DNA of 64,000 nt from Cryptomeria japonica (taxonomy: Eukaryota; Streptophyta; Pinopsida; Cupressales; Cupressaceae). The notes under the pieces are model-generated. The model was not told the origin of the DNA, did not search any database, and was given only the letters and a program-made list of their open reading frames with translations. Where the stretch lies: positions 214,440,497 through 214,504,496 of the forward strand of contig NC_081406.1 in assembly GCF_030272615.1 (NCBI RefSeq), in the 5' to 3' direction. Below are positions 42,608 through 56,034 of the stretch, piece by piece. The translations under genes were made by a program, and so were the position numbers. Position 1 is the first letter of the stretch. Each line of letters opens with the position of its first letter.

Positions 42608-45371
42608 CGTTGGTATTGTATTGTCATTGATGTCAACCGATATAAGAGATGTATGTGCTTCACTGTCATGGATGTATACATGATGAGATATCTTAAATAT
42701 CACCTTGTGTTGCAGTGCACCGATAAGGTAAAGAAAATAATGTCACTCAAAGGAATGACCATTGGAGTCACCGGTACACAACTTGGTGTTTGACTTGTGT
42801 GGATGGTATGGACAGATTACCAATATAGTCTATTAGTGGTAAGGAGAATATGTCAACTGGTAAGTGATGTGTTGAAAAGGAGAAGATAAATCAACCAAGT
42901 GAGTGGTGGTCAACTGGGAAGCTTATGACCAATGCATAAGTAGGATGAGAAAGATGCTGAGTTGTTGGTTGTGATGAAGAGGAAGAGTGTTTTCTAAATC
43001 ACATCAACACAGGAGGAGAAGGATGTATAGGTCACCGGTATGCCCTGTAGATGAAGAACAACAACACTCCCACCAGATGAAGAAGCTATCACAAGATTAA
43101 GTGAAAGGTTGACTTAGAATGTGATGCTTTTGTGAGAAAGGATGACATATGTCAAGGTGAAATGTTTCCTCTCCTCTGTGATGTCACATTTATACCAGTA
43201 GAATAATTTCCTAAGATAAGACTGCTAGAGAAGGCCAAGGCAGGTGATTGGATGCACAAACCGGATGACCAAGTGGAAGATGAGAAAGCCTCCAGAGTGT
43301 GAGATTAGAGATGAACACTAGATCAGTGTGTGAAGACATGATGTGCTATCGAGGTAGAGAAGGAAGAGTTAAGATGGTGAATTTTCCTTGGCAAACCAGT
43401 TGATAGGAGAACCAGTCAAATGAAAATGAGGATCTGTAGTTGCACACATGGAGTTACCGATATGCAGATGGAAAGTGGTGTTGCCATACATGCATAACAA
43501 ATGCAGATAGTTGGCATGAAGATATGATGCACACTACCGGTATGAAGGCAAAAAAATTCAAATTGGTAAATAAGGAGAATACTGGCATACAACCAAGTGG
43601 ACATAGAGACAAAGGTGAAGTGATCTCATTTTGATGAAGATGCACATGATGTGTCCTCTGAGAGTGTTGCTGAAGACCGACATGTTTGATGACCGGGATG
43701 ACAAGATCCACTGGCACAAGGAAGGAGAAGGCAAGAAGGTTAACTAGAAGGCAAAGAGGGACCGGTAATATGAAGCATACATCGGTTATGTGATATTGGT
43801 TGGTGACCATGTTGGTTCGACATAGTGAGCTAAGGTGAATGTCGACAAAGGTTCTAAGAGAAGACATACTAGTAGGGTTACTAGAGAATCAGTAGGGTTA
43901 GATGTCTAGTAGGTGTGCACCAGTTGAGTGTTTGGTAGGTGATCCTATCTGAACCGACACAAAGGTCTAAGGTGAGATCGATACCGATAGGGATGCCATG
44001 TGGACTTAAAGTGGCAAGATTGCAGAGGTCAATGAAGTGCTATGACAGTGAGGTTGTTGCAGAGTTGGTCGACATTTAATGTTGACTGTGACTGTTGTGG
44101 GTCGAGTTGCTAAGGGGTTGCGGCTTGAGGCAAGGTGTATCAGCTCGGATCCATGGAGTGCACTGATCGATGCAGGATGTCTAGATATAGATCGTAGTTG
44201 GTGAAGAAAATCATTGAACCATTTATGTTGTTTGACAGATGCAGGTCGACATACAGGGCCGTGTTTGCTAAACTTAGCAAATGTGTATTGGAAGTCGCGA
44301 GATTGGCAGAGCTTGATTGATTTGTTACAGGTGATTAATCTCTGGAAGGAGATCTAATTGGATTTGATGTGTCTCATGATCAGTGGAAGAAACCCTAAGG
44401 TGCCAAGTTTGAATGTTGCTTTTGGCGAAAATGTCTGATCATAAATATGAAGGCCGAAAATAGAATTTGTTGTTGCCTTAGAGAGATACTGCCAAGTAAT
44501 GCCAAAGGCCAAATAAAGAAGTAGATGAAGAGTGATATCTGGAGAGGATCATAGAGATCGAGCAGAAGGGAGACAACCTATAATAGGTTTTAAAGGAGAT
44601 TTAACCGGTAAGGTTAAAGCAACCAGCAAGCTGCAAGAGAGTATCAGTGAAGCCAACCAACAATACTTGAACTAGCTAGAAGGCAATAGAAAGTGTTGAA
44701 GTGTAGAGTAAGTGAAGAGGAGATTTAACAGAGCAAAAGTAGAAGAAAGGAACCAATAGAATTGATCCGGTAAGGTAGTAAAAGAAGAGTGTAGTAGAGA
44801 GAAGAGGATAGTGATCCAGCTAAAAGCTAAAGAGATGCAGAGTGATAGGAAGAGTAGAGAATCAATAAGGAAGAGAAGGGGTGATATTGGTAGAGAGATT
44901 ATATGCAATGCTTGCAAGATTCACTTGTAACAGGTTATTACATTTGTAACTGATGATGTATTTTGTAGATCACTGAGTTGTAGCTCGATGAAGTGGTTGT
45001 AACTCCTTGGGTTGGTGCCCTAAAATCAGGGGTCGGTGCTCCTTAGGTTGGTGCCCTAAATTAAGGGTTGGTTCTCCTTGGGTTGGTGCCCTAAACAATG
45101 TAATCATAGATTCATTGTGAGGCTAGATTGGAGTAGTAGACTCCAACAACATTTCTGACTGAGGTTTTTCCCATCTTGGGTTTTTCTTGTATATGCTGGT
45201 GTTATGTGATGTCGCTTTATGTGTGAATGCATTTGTGATTAGTCTCCCCACTAACTGGTAAGTTTGCATTGAGTTAGATCTAATAACTAGTATACACACA
45301 TAGGATAGTTAAAGAGAAAAGATTGGCAATCATTGATTCACCCCCCTCTTAGTGGTACATTGTGTTTAACA
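42608..45371 (+). repeat. Copia-4 5' LTR (about 2.76 kb, left edge uncertain)
   Basis: The left edge reads CGTTGGTATTGTATTG, a TGTTGG-type start with its first T read as C. TTGTCATTGATGTCAA is at 42621-42636. The right end TTTAACA abuts a perfect primer site. Near the end, a 'TTGGTGCCCTAAA' unit repeats three times (about 45010-45095) and TGATTCACCCCCCTCTT is at 45334-45350. No partner LTR is in view, so an internal junction could be hidden. Confidence 0.55.
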
Positions 45372-45373
45372 AT

Positions 45374-45386
45374 TGGTATCAGAGCC
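45374..45386 (+). promoter_or_regulatory. Primer binding site of Copia-4
   Basis: TGGTATCAGAGCC, a perfect match to the usual plant Copia initiator-methionine-tRNA site, 2 bases after the LTR. Confidence 0.88.
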
Positions 45387-45474
45387 TAGGTTCTCAGTCA
45401 GATGAGCTTTCTCCAACTTGGATAGATTGTAGCTTAAGGACACAATAGTCTATTTAGTTTCAATCCCATCTCCG

Positions 45475-47450
45475 ATGTTTAATGGGTCTAACTATTCCAT
45501 TTGGAGTTGTATAATGGAAGTTCACTTATCCTCTCTAAGGTATGATGTCTGGATGTCTATTGTAAATGGCTTCCCTAGTAAATTTTGTCCTCCCACCAAT
45601 TCAGATGCAGAAAGAAGAAACCAGTGCAATGAAGCATGCAACAGTGTAGGCCATACTCAGTGGGCTATCCGGTGATGTCTCCTCACTGGTGGATAGATGT
45701 AGATCTGCTAAAAGCTTATGGGATAGATTGAAGAAACTTTATGGCAATGGAGCTTGCACTGCAGAACCAGTTTGTGGAAACAAGAAAAGGAATGAAGCAC
45801 GTATGTCTGTAGATGATGAAGGCAAATTTGTTAGCAACAACAAAAATGATGAAGAGGAAACCCACCTCTTTATGGCTCAAGAATCAGAAGATGAGAGGCA
45901 CACATTTGAGAGTAATCATGCAGATCACTCTTACCGCCAAGATGTGTTTGGAAGTGATGATGAAGATGAAGCTAAAGTTGATCTTGAATGTGAACTGGTA
46001 AGTGCACTAGAAGAGCTGTAAAATGTTCGGAAGGAATTGAAAAGGTACAAAGATTTAGTTCATGAAGAATGCAACCAGTTGAGAATATGCCTTGAAGAAT
46101 AAAATAATAATATCTACATATTGGCATCTCAACTAGAAGAAGCAAAAGGATTGACTGGTGAGTTGAAATTAGTCTTTGATGCTAAGGAGAGAAGATGTGA
46201 GGATCTCCAGCTAGAAGTGGAGACAAAGGACAAAGAATGTCAAGACCTAAAAGGAGAAATGGAGAGCATCAGGAAAGACCTTGAGAAGTGTCAAAATGAG
46301 CTCAAGGTAAGGATATGGTATGATGGCAACACTGAGGCCTTGGACCAAATGTTGAGTAAACAAAAACACACCAAGGATACCGGAGGATTAGGATATGTTG
46401 TCGATGAATGCTCCACAAGTGAGGATGTCTCTCACAAGGACATTCAGTTTGTCTCCTCTAATGGAGATAACAAGGATCATACCTTTACAGTATGAAGTGC
46501 ACCAAGAAATAAGGTTGACCTAGCTACAACCGGTGAGGACTTGAGGCTAAAACTAAAGATCGGCGCAACAGGAAGAAACAATGCAGATCTTAAAGGAAAG
46601 GGAAAGCAAAGAGAAGATGGGCTCACTAGAAACAAGAATGTAAGAAAGCAGACTAAGAGATTCCCCACCGGTGGAAGACAAAGAGATGCAGGACCCCAGA
46701 GAAGTAGAAGTGGAGAAGCCAAACCAGTCAGATCACCTCATGTTTGGCAAAATGAATTTGTAATTTGTCTCCATTCTCCAAATACTGTTTTTTCTTGTAA
46801 AGGATATGGCCATAGGGTAGAGGAATGCGAAATGGTCTCTAGGAATAGAAAAAATGTTCTTCCTAGGAATAACAATTCAGTTTGTAGAAGACATAATGCA
46901 TTTGAGCATAAAACTTTAGAATGTAGAAACATGCACAAGCCCACTCTTGGCTATGCTAACTAGAGTCCATTTGATGCCTCAAGAAATATAAATTATATAT
47001 GTTATAATTGCAATGGATCTGGCCATAGAAGTAATGAGTGCAAGAAGAAGATGTTTCATGCACATGGTAGTTGGCATAACAACTATGCCCAAAGGAGAGA
47101 TGCTCCCGCAAGATCAAGAAGTCAGATGAAACTCGTAGCGGGCTACAATGGCATGACCCTGAGAAGAAGATCAAACTGGTCTGATAGAAGGTCTTTCGTT
47201 CATCCAGTTGGGATGAGTGCAGTATGTTTCTATAGCAATGTATCTTGTCATACTATAGAACTTGGTAAAGAAAAGACCTATCAGTAGAAGAATATGAGAC
47301 TTGATCCAAAAGCTACAAATGAGAAGAGGAGGGAGTCCAAGCAAGTATGGAGGAAAAAGGAAGAGAAAATGACCATGCACCAACACTATGCACTCAATGC
47401 ACAAGTGATATCTCCTAAAGTTTAAAGGAGATGTAGATCCTTAAGGGGAG
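45475..47450 (+). pseudogene. gag: Copia-4 long-form gag with coiled coil and zinc knuckles
   Basis: From ATG 45475: MFNGSNYSIWSCIMEVHL, then a gap, then SAKSLWDRLKKLYGNG, an acidic segment, and a coiled coil at about 46090-46310 (LQLEVETKDKECQDLKGEM). The motif KDTGGLGYV follows; it is typical of the long Gag of some plant Copia elements. Three Cys/His clusters follow: CKGYGHRVEEC, CRRHNAFEHKTLEC and CYNCNGSGHRSNEC. Stops and frame changes occur at about 45675, 46020, 46100, 46495, 46963 and 47287. Protease, integrase and reverse transcriptase are absent. Confidence 0.85.
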
Positions 47451-47899
47451 CTATATGTTGATCGGATCATTCACCCCCATATGTTGAGAAGGACAAAGGA
47501 AAGGATGGGCAATCACTGGCATGATGAAAAAGATGAGATAATAGAATGTGTGCAATTGATATCTTGGCTACACATTCACACAGGTGAGATGGATCACTGC
47601 TGTAAGTATCAAAGTGAGATGTGACACCAGAAAGAGCCAGTGGACAAAGTATACTGGCAGAGATATTGAGCTGGTATAGTAAACTGACAGGTGGAGTATG
47701 TTTTCGGTCGGGACACTTACTGGTATTGAAGAATATATGGGTCAATATGTTCCAATTGTGTTGTAATGGCTCTGGTGGCCTGGACAGATGATTTATGTCT
47801 TTGATGATATCAGAAGTTGTCCTAAATGATAGTGTGATGGACCTGTAGTTGATCCCAGGTGTATGAGACATCATGATGTCAACCGGTGTGAGTGTTGAC
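47451..47899 (+). other. Remnant between Copia-4 gag and the Copia-5 LTR
   Basis: Non-coding, with ACTGGTA/ACCGGT-type motifs like those in the Copia-4 LTR. Probably the tail of Copia-4 after loss of pol. Confidence 0.4.
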
Positions 47900-48640
47900 T
47901 GTTAGGACCTGGAGGCAACTGATAGGGGGGGGGGGGTGAATCAGTTGTCTATTAATTTCAACCCAAATATAACTTAACCAAACTTAATACCAATAGATAG
48001 TTTAACAGTTAATAATAGTACTGGTAAAGTTTAATGCATGAAACAAAAAGACAAATAACATCTACAACACATAACACATATATTTGTACGTGGAAACCCT
48101 GTAAGGCGAAAAACCATGGTGGGAAACCTTACCCACAATTGGATGATACTACTATAGATAGTATGTGTGTACAAATGGGGTTTGCACATGCAGAAAGGCC
48201 AACTGCCTAGAGCTCATTGCTCAATCACAAAATGGGAGTCACACTGACTACAATTGGATGGTTAAATCCAATGACAATGTACTACTCAAAATAGCATCTT
48301 CATATGTTGGATTTAGTATTGGTTAAGCTTTGATTATCTTCTTCATACCTTCCTTGAATCTTCAAATGATGTTTGCGTGTATAGCTCTGCTTATATTCAC
48401 ATATACCTTATTACATTCATTTTTATGTCTTCTCCATAATCTCACAAATGAGATCTTACATATGTACCAAAACCTAAGACCAAATGTGTAGGTCAGTTCA
48501 CTAAGAATATTACAATTAAATCAATTACAAAGGAATCAATATGCAATACATCATGTCGACATAATGCATTTATAATAATAGTCAATCAATAAAACATCTC
48601 CATTGTGTGTCGTGCTGATCTGGAATAGATAACACTTGCC
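47900..48640 (-). repeat. Copia-5: partial LTR of the Copia-6 family
   Basis: Starts TGTTAGGACC and is homologous to the first part of the Copia-6 LTR (57284 onward), sharing the G-run followed by TGAATCAGTTGTCTA, the stretch TTTGTACGTGGAAACCCTGT and a GCATTTA...AATAATA segment. Homology fades near 48640, about 300 bases short of the expected LTR end. Orientation follows Copia-6. Confidence 0.8.
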
Positions 48641-49869
48641 GATCTAAGTATGTGCACGATCATGGTGTGCCAAAACAAGCCCTTAAGTGGCAATGAAATT
48701 TCAAAAAATTAGAGTTATGCAACTTGACATGAAAAATTGAATAAGTTATGAACATTATATTAAAAATATGTAAGAAGAGAATCTATAGAAAATTGAATGT
48801 AGTTTCTAAGCTACTAGTTGTTTTTTGAAAAAAAAAAATCCTATTTGATGAAAATTTCAAATTTCAATGCAGTGGTACAAAAATTTCAAGAAAAAGATAA
48901 GAAGAAGGTGTATATCTGACCACCCTAATCACAATAAAATAATATTTTTTTATAAGATTTATAATATAAGTATTAAACTCATGTCCAAATGTGACACATA
49001 TTTTTTTATAATTTTTTATAAAGTAAATAATTATTTATGATTTTTTTACTACAACTTTTCAGAAATTCAGAAACTCCTACGTCTGACCACCTTAACTTGG
49101 TCAAAACCTGATGAAATTCAATTTTTTTAAATTTTTCCCTATAGTAGATGAAGCATAGGATGTGACGCATGTTTCAGATTCAAAAAATGTTATGTAGTTT
49201 GAAAGTTATGAGTATTTTTCAATCAGTCTATCAATCAGGACTTTTGTCAGAATTCAATTAGAAAATAAATAATAATTATTTATTAAAGTCAAAATAAAGC
49301 AAGTCTTATATTGTTGGAAAGCTAAGAATGCCCTTAAAAAACCCTTTTTGTTTTATCAATTTTGGCTATAAAAAAAGTCGTCAGCCACCAATGTAATGTC
49401 TGGAAAATCAAGGAATACTGAAAAACACATTTTTTTAGTTGACTTTCCAGGCTTGTCACTTCCAAGCCAAATCTCAAAGCAAACCCGAACCAAAATGTGG
49501 AGGGAAAAATTTATGTTGTAAAATCGGATGATTTTATTTTATATTTTTGAAATAAAAAAATATATTTTAGTAAATTGGGCATAACTTTTGCGTTTGATAT
49601 CGAAATTTTGATTTTTTATAGGCATTGGAAAGGTAATTAAGAGATCTATGATATGGAATAGGTATATTTTCAATTTTTTTTTTAAAAATAATTATAATTA
49701 ATTTAAATTCATCCTTCATTTTTATAACATAAAAAACTCATCACTTTTTTATATGATTTCCGTATTGCATGAATTTTTGTAACAATCATCTCAAAATAAA
49801 CTAAATAAGTAATTAATTAATAATAGAAAATTTATGAATTTTATTGAGTTCGATAAATTTTGATAAACC
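48641..49869. other. AT-rich spacer
   Basis: No genes or recognisable elements. Many A and T runs. Confidence 0.6.
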
Positions 49870-50518
49870 ATGTTATCTATGTTTGTTCCTTTCTCCACCT
49901 CTCTCTCTTAAACCTATCACTCCACCTATTTGATTCTTCCTCCCTCTCTTTTGTCCATATTTATACATCTCTCTCTAGATCTATATCTCTAACTATCAAT
50001 GAATACCTCATTAAATCTCTCAAGCTCTACAAGGTGCTTATATTTCTACCTTTTCATAATTTCCTCCTCGATGTCACTCTCTCTTCCCTAAGATCTAGAC
50101 TAGTCTCTCTTCTTTTCCTTCTTATCTCTAGCAACAAAATTCAGAGGGGACAAGGAGAGGCGTACGAAAGTATCAAAAAAGGAGAGGGGGAGAGAGGTGA
50201 GAAGGAGATATTAATTGGGGGGAAGAGAGGGTGTGAGAGATATTATAGGTAATTAGGTGGAAGGCGAAGAGAGAGAGGGAGGGAGTGATTGGGGTGAAGA
50301 GAGAATGAGAGGGAGAGTTTGAGATTATTATGGGGTAGGAGGAGAGGGGGAGAGGGGAAAGTATCAACAAAGAGAGAAGAGAGATGAGGACAGAGGTGAA
50401 GAGAGACATAGAGAGTAATTAGAGGGTGGGTAGAAGGGGAGAGGGAAGTATCTATAAACCCATAGGAGGAGAGAGGTGATCAAGGGTAATTGAGGAAAAG
50501 AAATAATGTGAGAGAGAA
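49870..50518. repeat. Pyrimidine-rich then purine-rich low-complexity flank of the satellite
   Basis: About 49890-50120 is CT-rich on the plus strand; about 50140-50515 is GA-rich with GAGAGAGG and GGGGAGAG runs. The change of strand bias occurs near 50120-50140, shortly before the satellite starts. Confidence 0.75.
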
Positions 50519-53500
50519 TATGGTGTCCTAAAGGGTCATATGGTGTCTCATGAACCTTTAGGACACCATATGACACCTTAGGACACCATATGATGTTGTT
50601 ATAAGTCTTATGGTGTTCTAAGGGGTCATATGGTGTCATTAAGGGTCTATGGTGTGTTAAGGGATCATATGGTATCTTATGACCCCTTAGGACACCATAT
50701 GACCCCTTAGGTATTTTTAGGGGTCATATTGTGTCCGAACAGGTCATATGGTGTCGTTGGGGGTTGTATGGTGTGCTAAGGGGTCATATTGTGTCCTAAG
50801 GGGTCACAAGACATCGTATGACCCCTTAGACACCATATGATCCATTAGGTTTTGTTAGGGCTCATACTATGTTCTAAGAGGTCATATGGTGTCCCATGAC
50901 ACTTTAGGACACCATATGACCCCTTAGGACATCATATGGTGTTGTTATGGGTCTTATGGTGTCCTAAGGGGTCATATGGTGTTCTATAACCCCTTAGGAC
51001 ACCATATGACCCCTTAGGACATTATACGACCCCTTAGGATACCATATGATACCTTGGTACACCATATGATGTCGCAAGGAGACATATGGTGTCCTAAGGG
51101 GTCATATGGTGTCCTATGAACCCTTAGGACACTATATGACCCATTAGGTGTCATTAGAGGTCTTATTATGTCCTAATGGGTCATATGATGTTGTATGACC
51201 CCTTAGGACACCATATGCTTGGGAGACTATATGGTGCTATGGGTCGTATGGTGTCCTATGACACCTTAGGACACCATATGACCCCTTAGGATACCATTTG
51301 GTGTTTTTATGTGTCGTATGGTGTCCTATGACCCCTTAGGTGTCATTGAGGTTTATTTTATATCCTAAGGGGTCGTATTGTGTCCTAAGGAGTCATACGG
51401 TGTCCTATGACCCCTTAGGACACTATATGACTTTGTTAAGGGTCATATTATGTCCTAAGGGGTCATATTGTGTCTTATGACCCCTTAGGACACCACATGG
51501 TGTCATTATGGGTCGTATGGTGTTCTAAGGGGTCATATGGTGTTCTATGACCCCTTAGGACACCATTTTTATGTTGTTATGGGTCGTATGGTCTCCTAAG
51601 GGGTCATATGGTGTCCTATGACCCCTTAGGACACCATATGGTTTCATTATGCATTCTATGGTTTCCTAAGGGTTCATATGGTGTTTTATGACCCCTTAGG
51701 ACACCATATGGTGTCATTAAGGGTCATATGGTGTGCTAAGGGGTCATATGGTGCCCTATGATCCTTTATAACACCATATGACCCCTTAAATATCGTTAGG
51801 CGTCATTTTATGTCATTAGGGGTCATATGATGTCCTATGACCCCTTAGGATACAATATGACCCCTTAGGTGTTGCTAAGGGTCATATTGTGTCCTAACGG
51901 ATCATATGGTGTCCTATGACCCCTTAGGACACCATATGGTGTCATTTGGGATTGTATGGTGTGCTAAGGGGTCATATTGTGTCCTAAAGATTCTTAGGAC
52001 ATCATATAACTTCTCAGGACACCATATGACCCCTTAGATATCGTTAGGGGTCATATTGTGTCCTAAGGGGTCATATGGTGTCTCATGACACCATATGACC
52101 CCTTACGACACCATATCATGTTGTTATGGGTCTTCTTGTATTCTAAGGGGTCATAAGGTGTTCTAAGGGGTCACATGGTTTTATATGACCCCTTAACATA
52201 CCATATGACTCCTTAGGACACCATATGGTGTCGTAAAGGGCCTTATGGTGTTCTAAGGGGTCATATGGTGTTCTATGGGGTCATATGGTTTTGTATGACC
52301 CCTTAGGACACTATATAACATCGTTAGGGGTCACATTATGTCCTAAGGGGTCATATTGGGTCTTATGACCCCTTAGGACACCACATGGTGTCGTTATGGG
52401 TCGTATGGTGTTCTAAGGGGTCATATGGTGTTCTATGACCTTCTAAGACATCATATTATGTTGGTATGGGTCATATGGTCTCCTAAGGGGTCATATAGTG
52501 TCCTATGACCGCTTAGGATACCATATGACCCCTTAGAACACCATATGACCCCTTAGGACACCATATAGTGTCATTATGTGTCGTATGGTATCCTAAGGGG
52601 TCATATGGTGTTATATGACCCCTTAGGACACCATATGATCCCTTATGACACCATATGGTGTCGTTAGGGGTCATATGGAGTGCTAAGGGGTCATATGGTG
52701 TCCTATGACCCCTTAGCACACAATATGACCCCTTAATACACCATACAGTGTCCTTAGGGGTCATATGGTGTCCTATGACCCCTTAGGACATAATATGACC
52801 CCTTAGGTGTTGTTAGGGGTCATATTATGTCCTAACGGGTTATATGGTTTCCTATAACCCCTTAGGACACCATATTGTGTCGTTAGGGGGTGTATGGTGT
52901 GCTAAGGGGTCATATTGTGTTCTAAAGGTTCCTAGGACATCATGTAACCCCTTAGGACACCATATGACCCCTTAGGTATTGTTAGAGGTCATATTGTGTC
53001 CTAAGGAGTCATATGGTGTCTCATGACACCATATGACCCCTTAGGACACCATATCATGTGGTTATGGGTCTTCTTGTGTTCAAAGGGGTCATATGGTATT
53101 ATATGACCCGTTAGGATACCATATGACCCCTTAGGAAACCATATGGTGTAGTAAAGGGTGGTATAGTGTCGCAAGGGGTCCTATGGTGTCCTAAGGGGTC
53201 ATATGGTGTCCTATGATCCCTTAGGACACTATATGATGTTGTTAGGGGTCATATTATGTCCTAAGGGGTAATATTGTTTCTTATGACACCTTAAAACACC
53301 ACATGGTGTCATTATGGGTCGTATGGTGTTCTATTACCCTCTAAGATACCATATTATGTTGTTATGGGTTATATAGTCCTCTAAGGGGTCATATGGTGTC
53401 CTAAGGGGTCATATGGTGTTCTATGATCCCTTAGGACACCATATGACTCTTTAGGACACCATATGGTGTCATTAGGGGTCATATGGTGTGCTAAGGGGTC

Positions 53501-56034
53501 AAATGGTGTCCTATGACCTCTTAAGACACCACATGGTGTCGTTATGGGTGGTATGGTGTTCTAAGGGGTCATATGGTGTTCTATGACCCTCTAGGACACC
53601 ATATTATATTGTTATGGGTTGTATGGTCCTCTAAGGGGTCATATGGTGTCCTATGACCCCTTAGGACACCATATAGTGTCATTATGTATCGTATGGTGTC
53701 CTAAGGGGTCATATGGTGTTCTATGACCCCTTAGGACACCATATGACTCCTTAGGATAGCATATGGTGTCATTACGGGTCATATGGTGTGATAAGGGGTC
53801 AAATTGTGTCCTATGACCCCTTAGAACACCATATGACCCCTTAAGTATCATTAGGTGTCATTTTGTGTCATTAGGGGTCATACAGTGTCCTATGACCCCT
53901 TAGGACATAATATGACCCCTTAAGACACCATATAGTGTCGTTAGGGGTCATATGGTGTCCTATGACCCATTACGACACAATATGACCCCTTAGGTGTTGT
54001 TAGGGCTCATATTATGTCCTAATGGGTCATATGGTGTCCTACAACCCCTTAGGACACCATATGGTGTCGTTAGGGGTTGTATGGTGTGCTAAGGGGTCAT
54101 ATTGTCCCCTAAAGGTTCCTAAGACATTATATAACCCTTTAGGACACCATATGACCCCTTACGTATCGTTACGGGTCATATTATGTCCTAAGGGGTCATA
54201 TGGTGTCTCCTGACACCATATGACCCCTTAGGACACCATATCATGTTGTTATGGGTCTTCCTATGTTATAAGGTGCCATATGACATTATATGACCCCTTA
54301 GGATACAATATGACCCCTTAGGTGTTGTTAGGGGTCATATTGTATAACCCCTTAAGAAACCATATGGTGTCATTAGGGGTTGTATGGTGTGATAAGGGGT
54401 CATATTGTGTCCTAAAGGTTTCTAGGACATCATATAACCCCTTAGGACACCATATGACCCCTTAGGTATCATTAGGGGTCATATTGTTTCCTTAGGGGTC
54501 ATATTGTTTCCTAAGGGGTCATATGGTGTCTCATGACACCATATGAACCCTTACGACACCATATCGTGTCATTATGGGTCTTCTTGTGTTCTAAGGGGTC
54601 ATATGGTGTTATATGACCCCTTAGGATACCATATGACGCCTTACGATACCATACCATATGTTGTCGTAAAGGGTGGTATGATGTCGTATGGTGTCCTAAG
54701 AGGTCATATGGTATCCTATGACCCATTGGGACACTATATGACATCGTTAGGGGTCATATTATGTCCTAAGGGGTAATATTGTGTCTTATGACCCATTAAG
54801 ACACTAGATGGTGTCAGTATGGGTTGTACGGTATTCTAAGGGGTCATATGGTGTTCTATGACCCTCTAAGACACCATATTATGTTGTTATGTGTCATATG
54901 GTGTCCTATAACCCCTTAGGACACAATGTAGTATCAATATGCATTGTATGGTGTTCTATGACCCCTTAAGACACCATATGGTGTCATTAGGGGTGGTATG
55001 GTGTGCTAAGGGGTCATATTGTGTCCTATGACCCATTAGAACACCATATGACCCCTTAGGTATTGTTAGGTGTCATTTTGTGTTTTTACTAGTCATATGG
55101 TCTCCTATGAACCCTTAGGACACAATATGACCCCTTAAGACACCATATATTGTCGTTAGGGGTCATATGGTGTCCTATGACCCCTTAGGACACACTATGA
55201 CCCCTTAGGTATTGTTAGGGGTCATATTGTGTCCTAACAGGTCATATGGTGTCTTACGACCCCTTAGGACACCATATGGTGTCATTAGGGGTTGTATGGT
55301 GTGCTAAGGGTTCATATTATGTCCTAAAGGTTCCTAGGACATCATATAACCGCTTAGGACACCATATGACCCCTTAGGTATCGTTAGGGGTCATATTGTG
55401 TCCTAAGGGGTCATATGGTGTCTCTTGACACCATATGACCCCTAAGGACACCATATTGTGTCATTATGGGTCTTCTTGTGTTATAAGGGGTCATATGGTG
55501 TTATATGACCCCTTAGGACACCATATGGTGTTGTAAGGGATCGTATGGTGTTATAAGGGGTCATATGGTGTTGTAAGGGATCGTATGGTGTTATAAGGGG
55601 TCATATGGTGTCTTATGACCCCTTAGGTGTCATCATGGGTCGTATTGTGTCCTAATTGGTCATATGACATTCTTTGACCCCTTAAGACACCATATGACCC
55701 CTTGGGACACTATATGGTGCTATGGGTTGTATGGTGTCCTAAGGGGTCATATGGTGTCCTATGACCCCTTAGGACACCATATGACCCTTTAGGATGCCAC
55801 ATTGTGTCACTAGGTGTTGTATGGTGTCCTAAGGTGTCATTTGGTGTCTTATGAACCCTTAAGACACCATATGGTGTCATTAGGGGTCTTATTGTGTCTT
55901 AAGGGGTCATATGGTGTTTTATGACCCCTTCGGACACCATATGGTGTCGTTATGGGTCATATTGTGTCCTAAGGGGTCATATGATGTTCTATGACCCCTT
56001 AGGACACGATATAACCCCTTAGGAGACCATATAT
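50519..56034. repeat. 5.5-kb satellite of a 20-bp unit in both orientations
   Basis: The unit GGGGTCATATGGTGTCCTAA and its reverse complement TTAGGACACCATATGACCCC recur throughout, roughly 270 units in all by length. Switches between orientations occur at ACACCATATGGTGT (a perfect 14-base palindrome) and at GGTGTCCTATGACCCCTTA, where the arms are separated by about 12 bases. Variant units (GGTGTCATTAGGGG, GGTATCGTTAGGGG, GTTGTTATGGGTC) recur in a longer pattern. Open frames inside are only consequences of the 60-bp (3 x 20) phase. No transposase or terminal repeats are visible. Confidence 0.95.

Noticed and set aside
50519-56034. Several 60-80 codon frames with GVLRGH/YDPLGHH-type repeats in the satellite
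   Set aside because: They follow from the 20-bp unit repeating every 60 bp in frame and occur on both strands; no start context or non-repeat sequence supports translation.
50519-56034. CRISPR-like array
   Set aside because: No unique spacers between constant repeats; units abut, vary and invert; the context is a plant nuclear genome.
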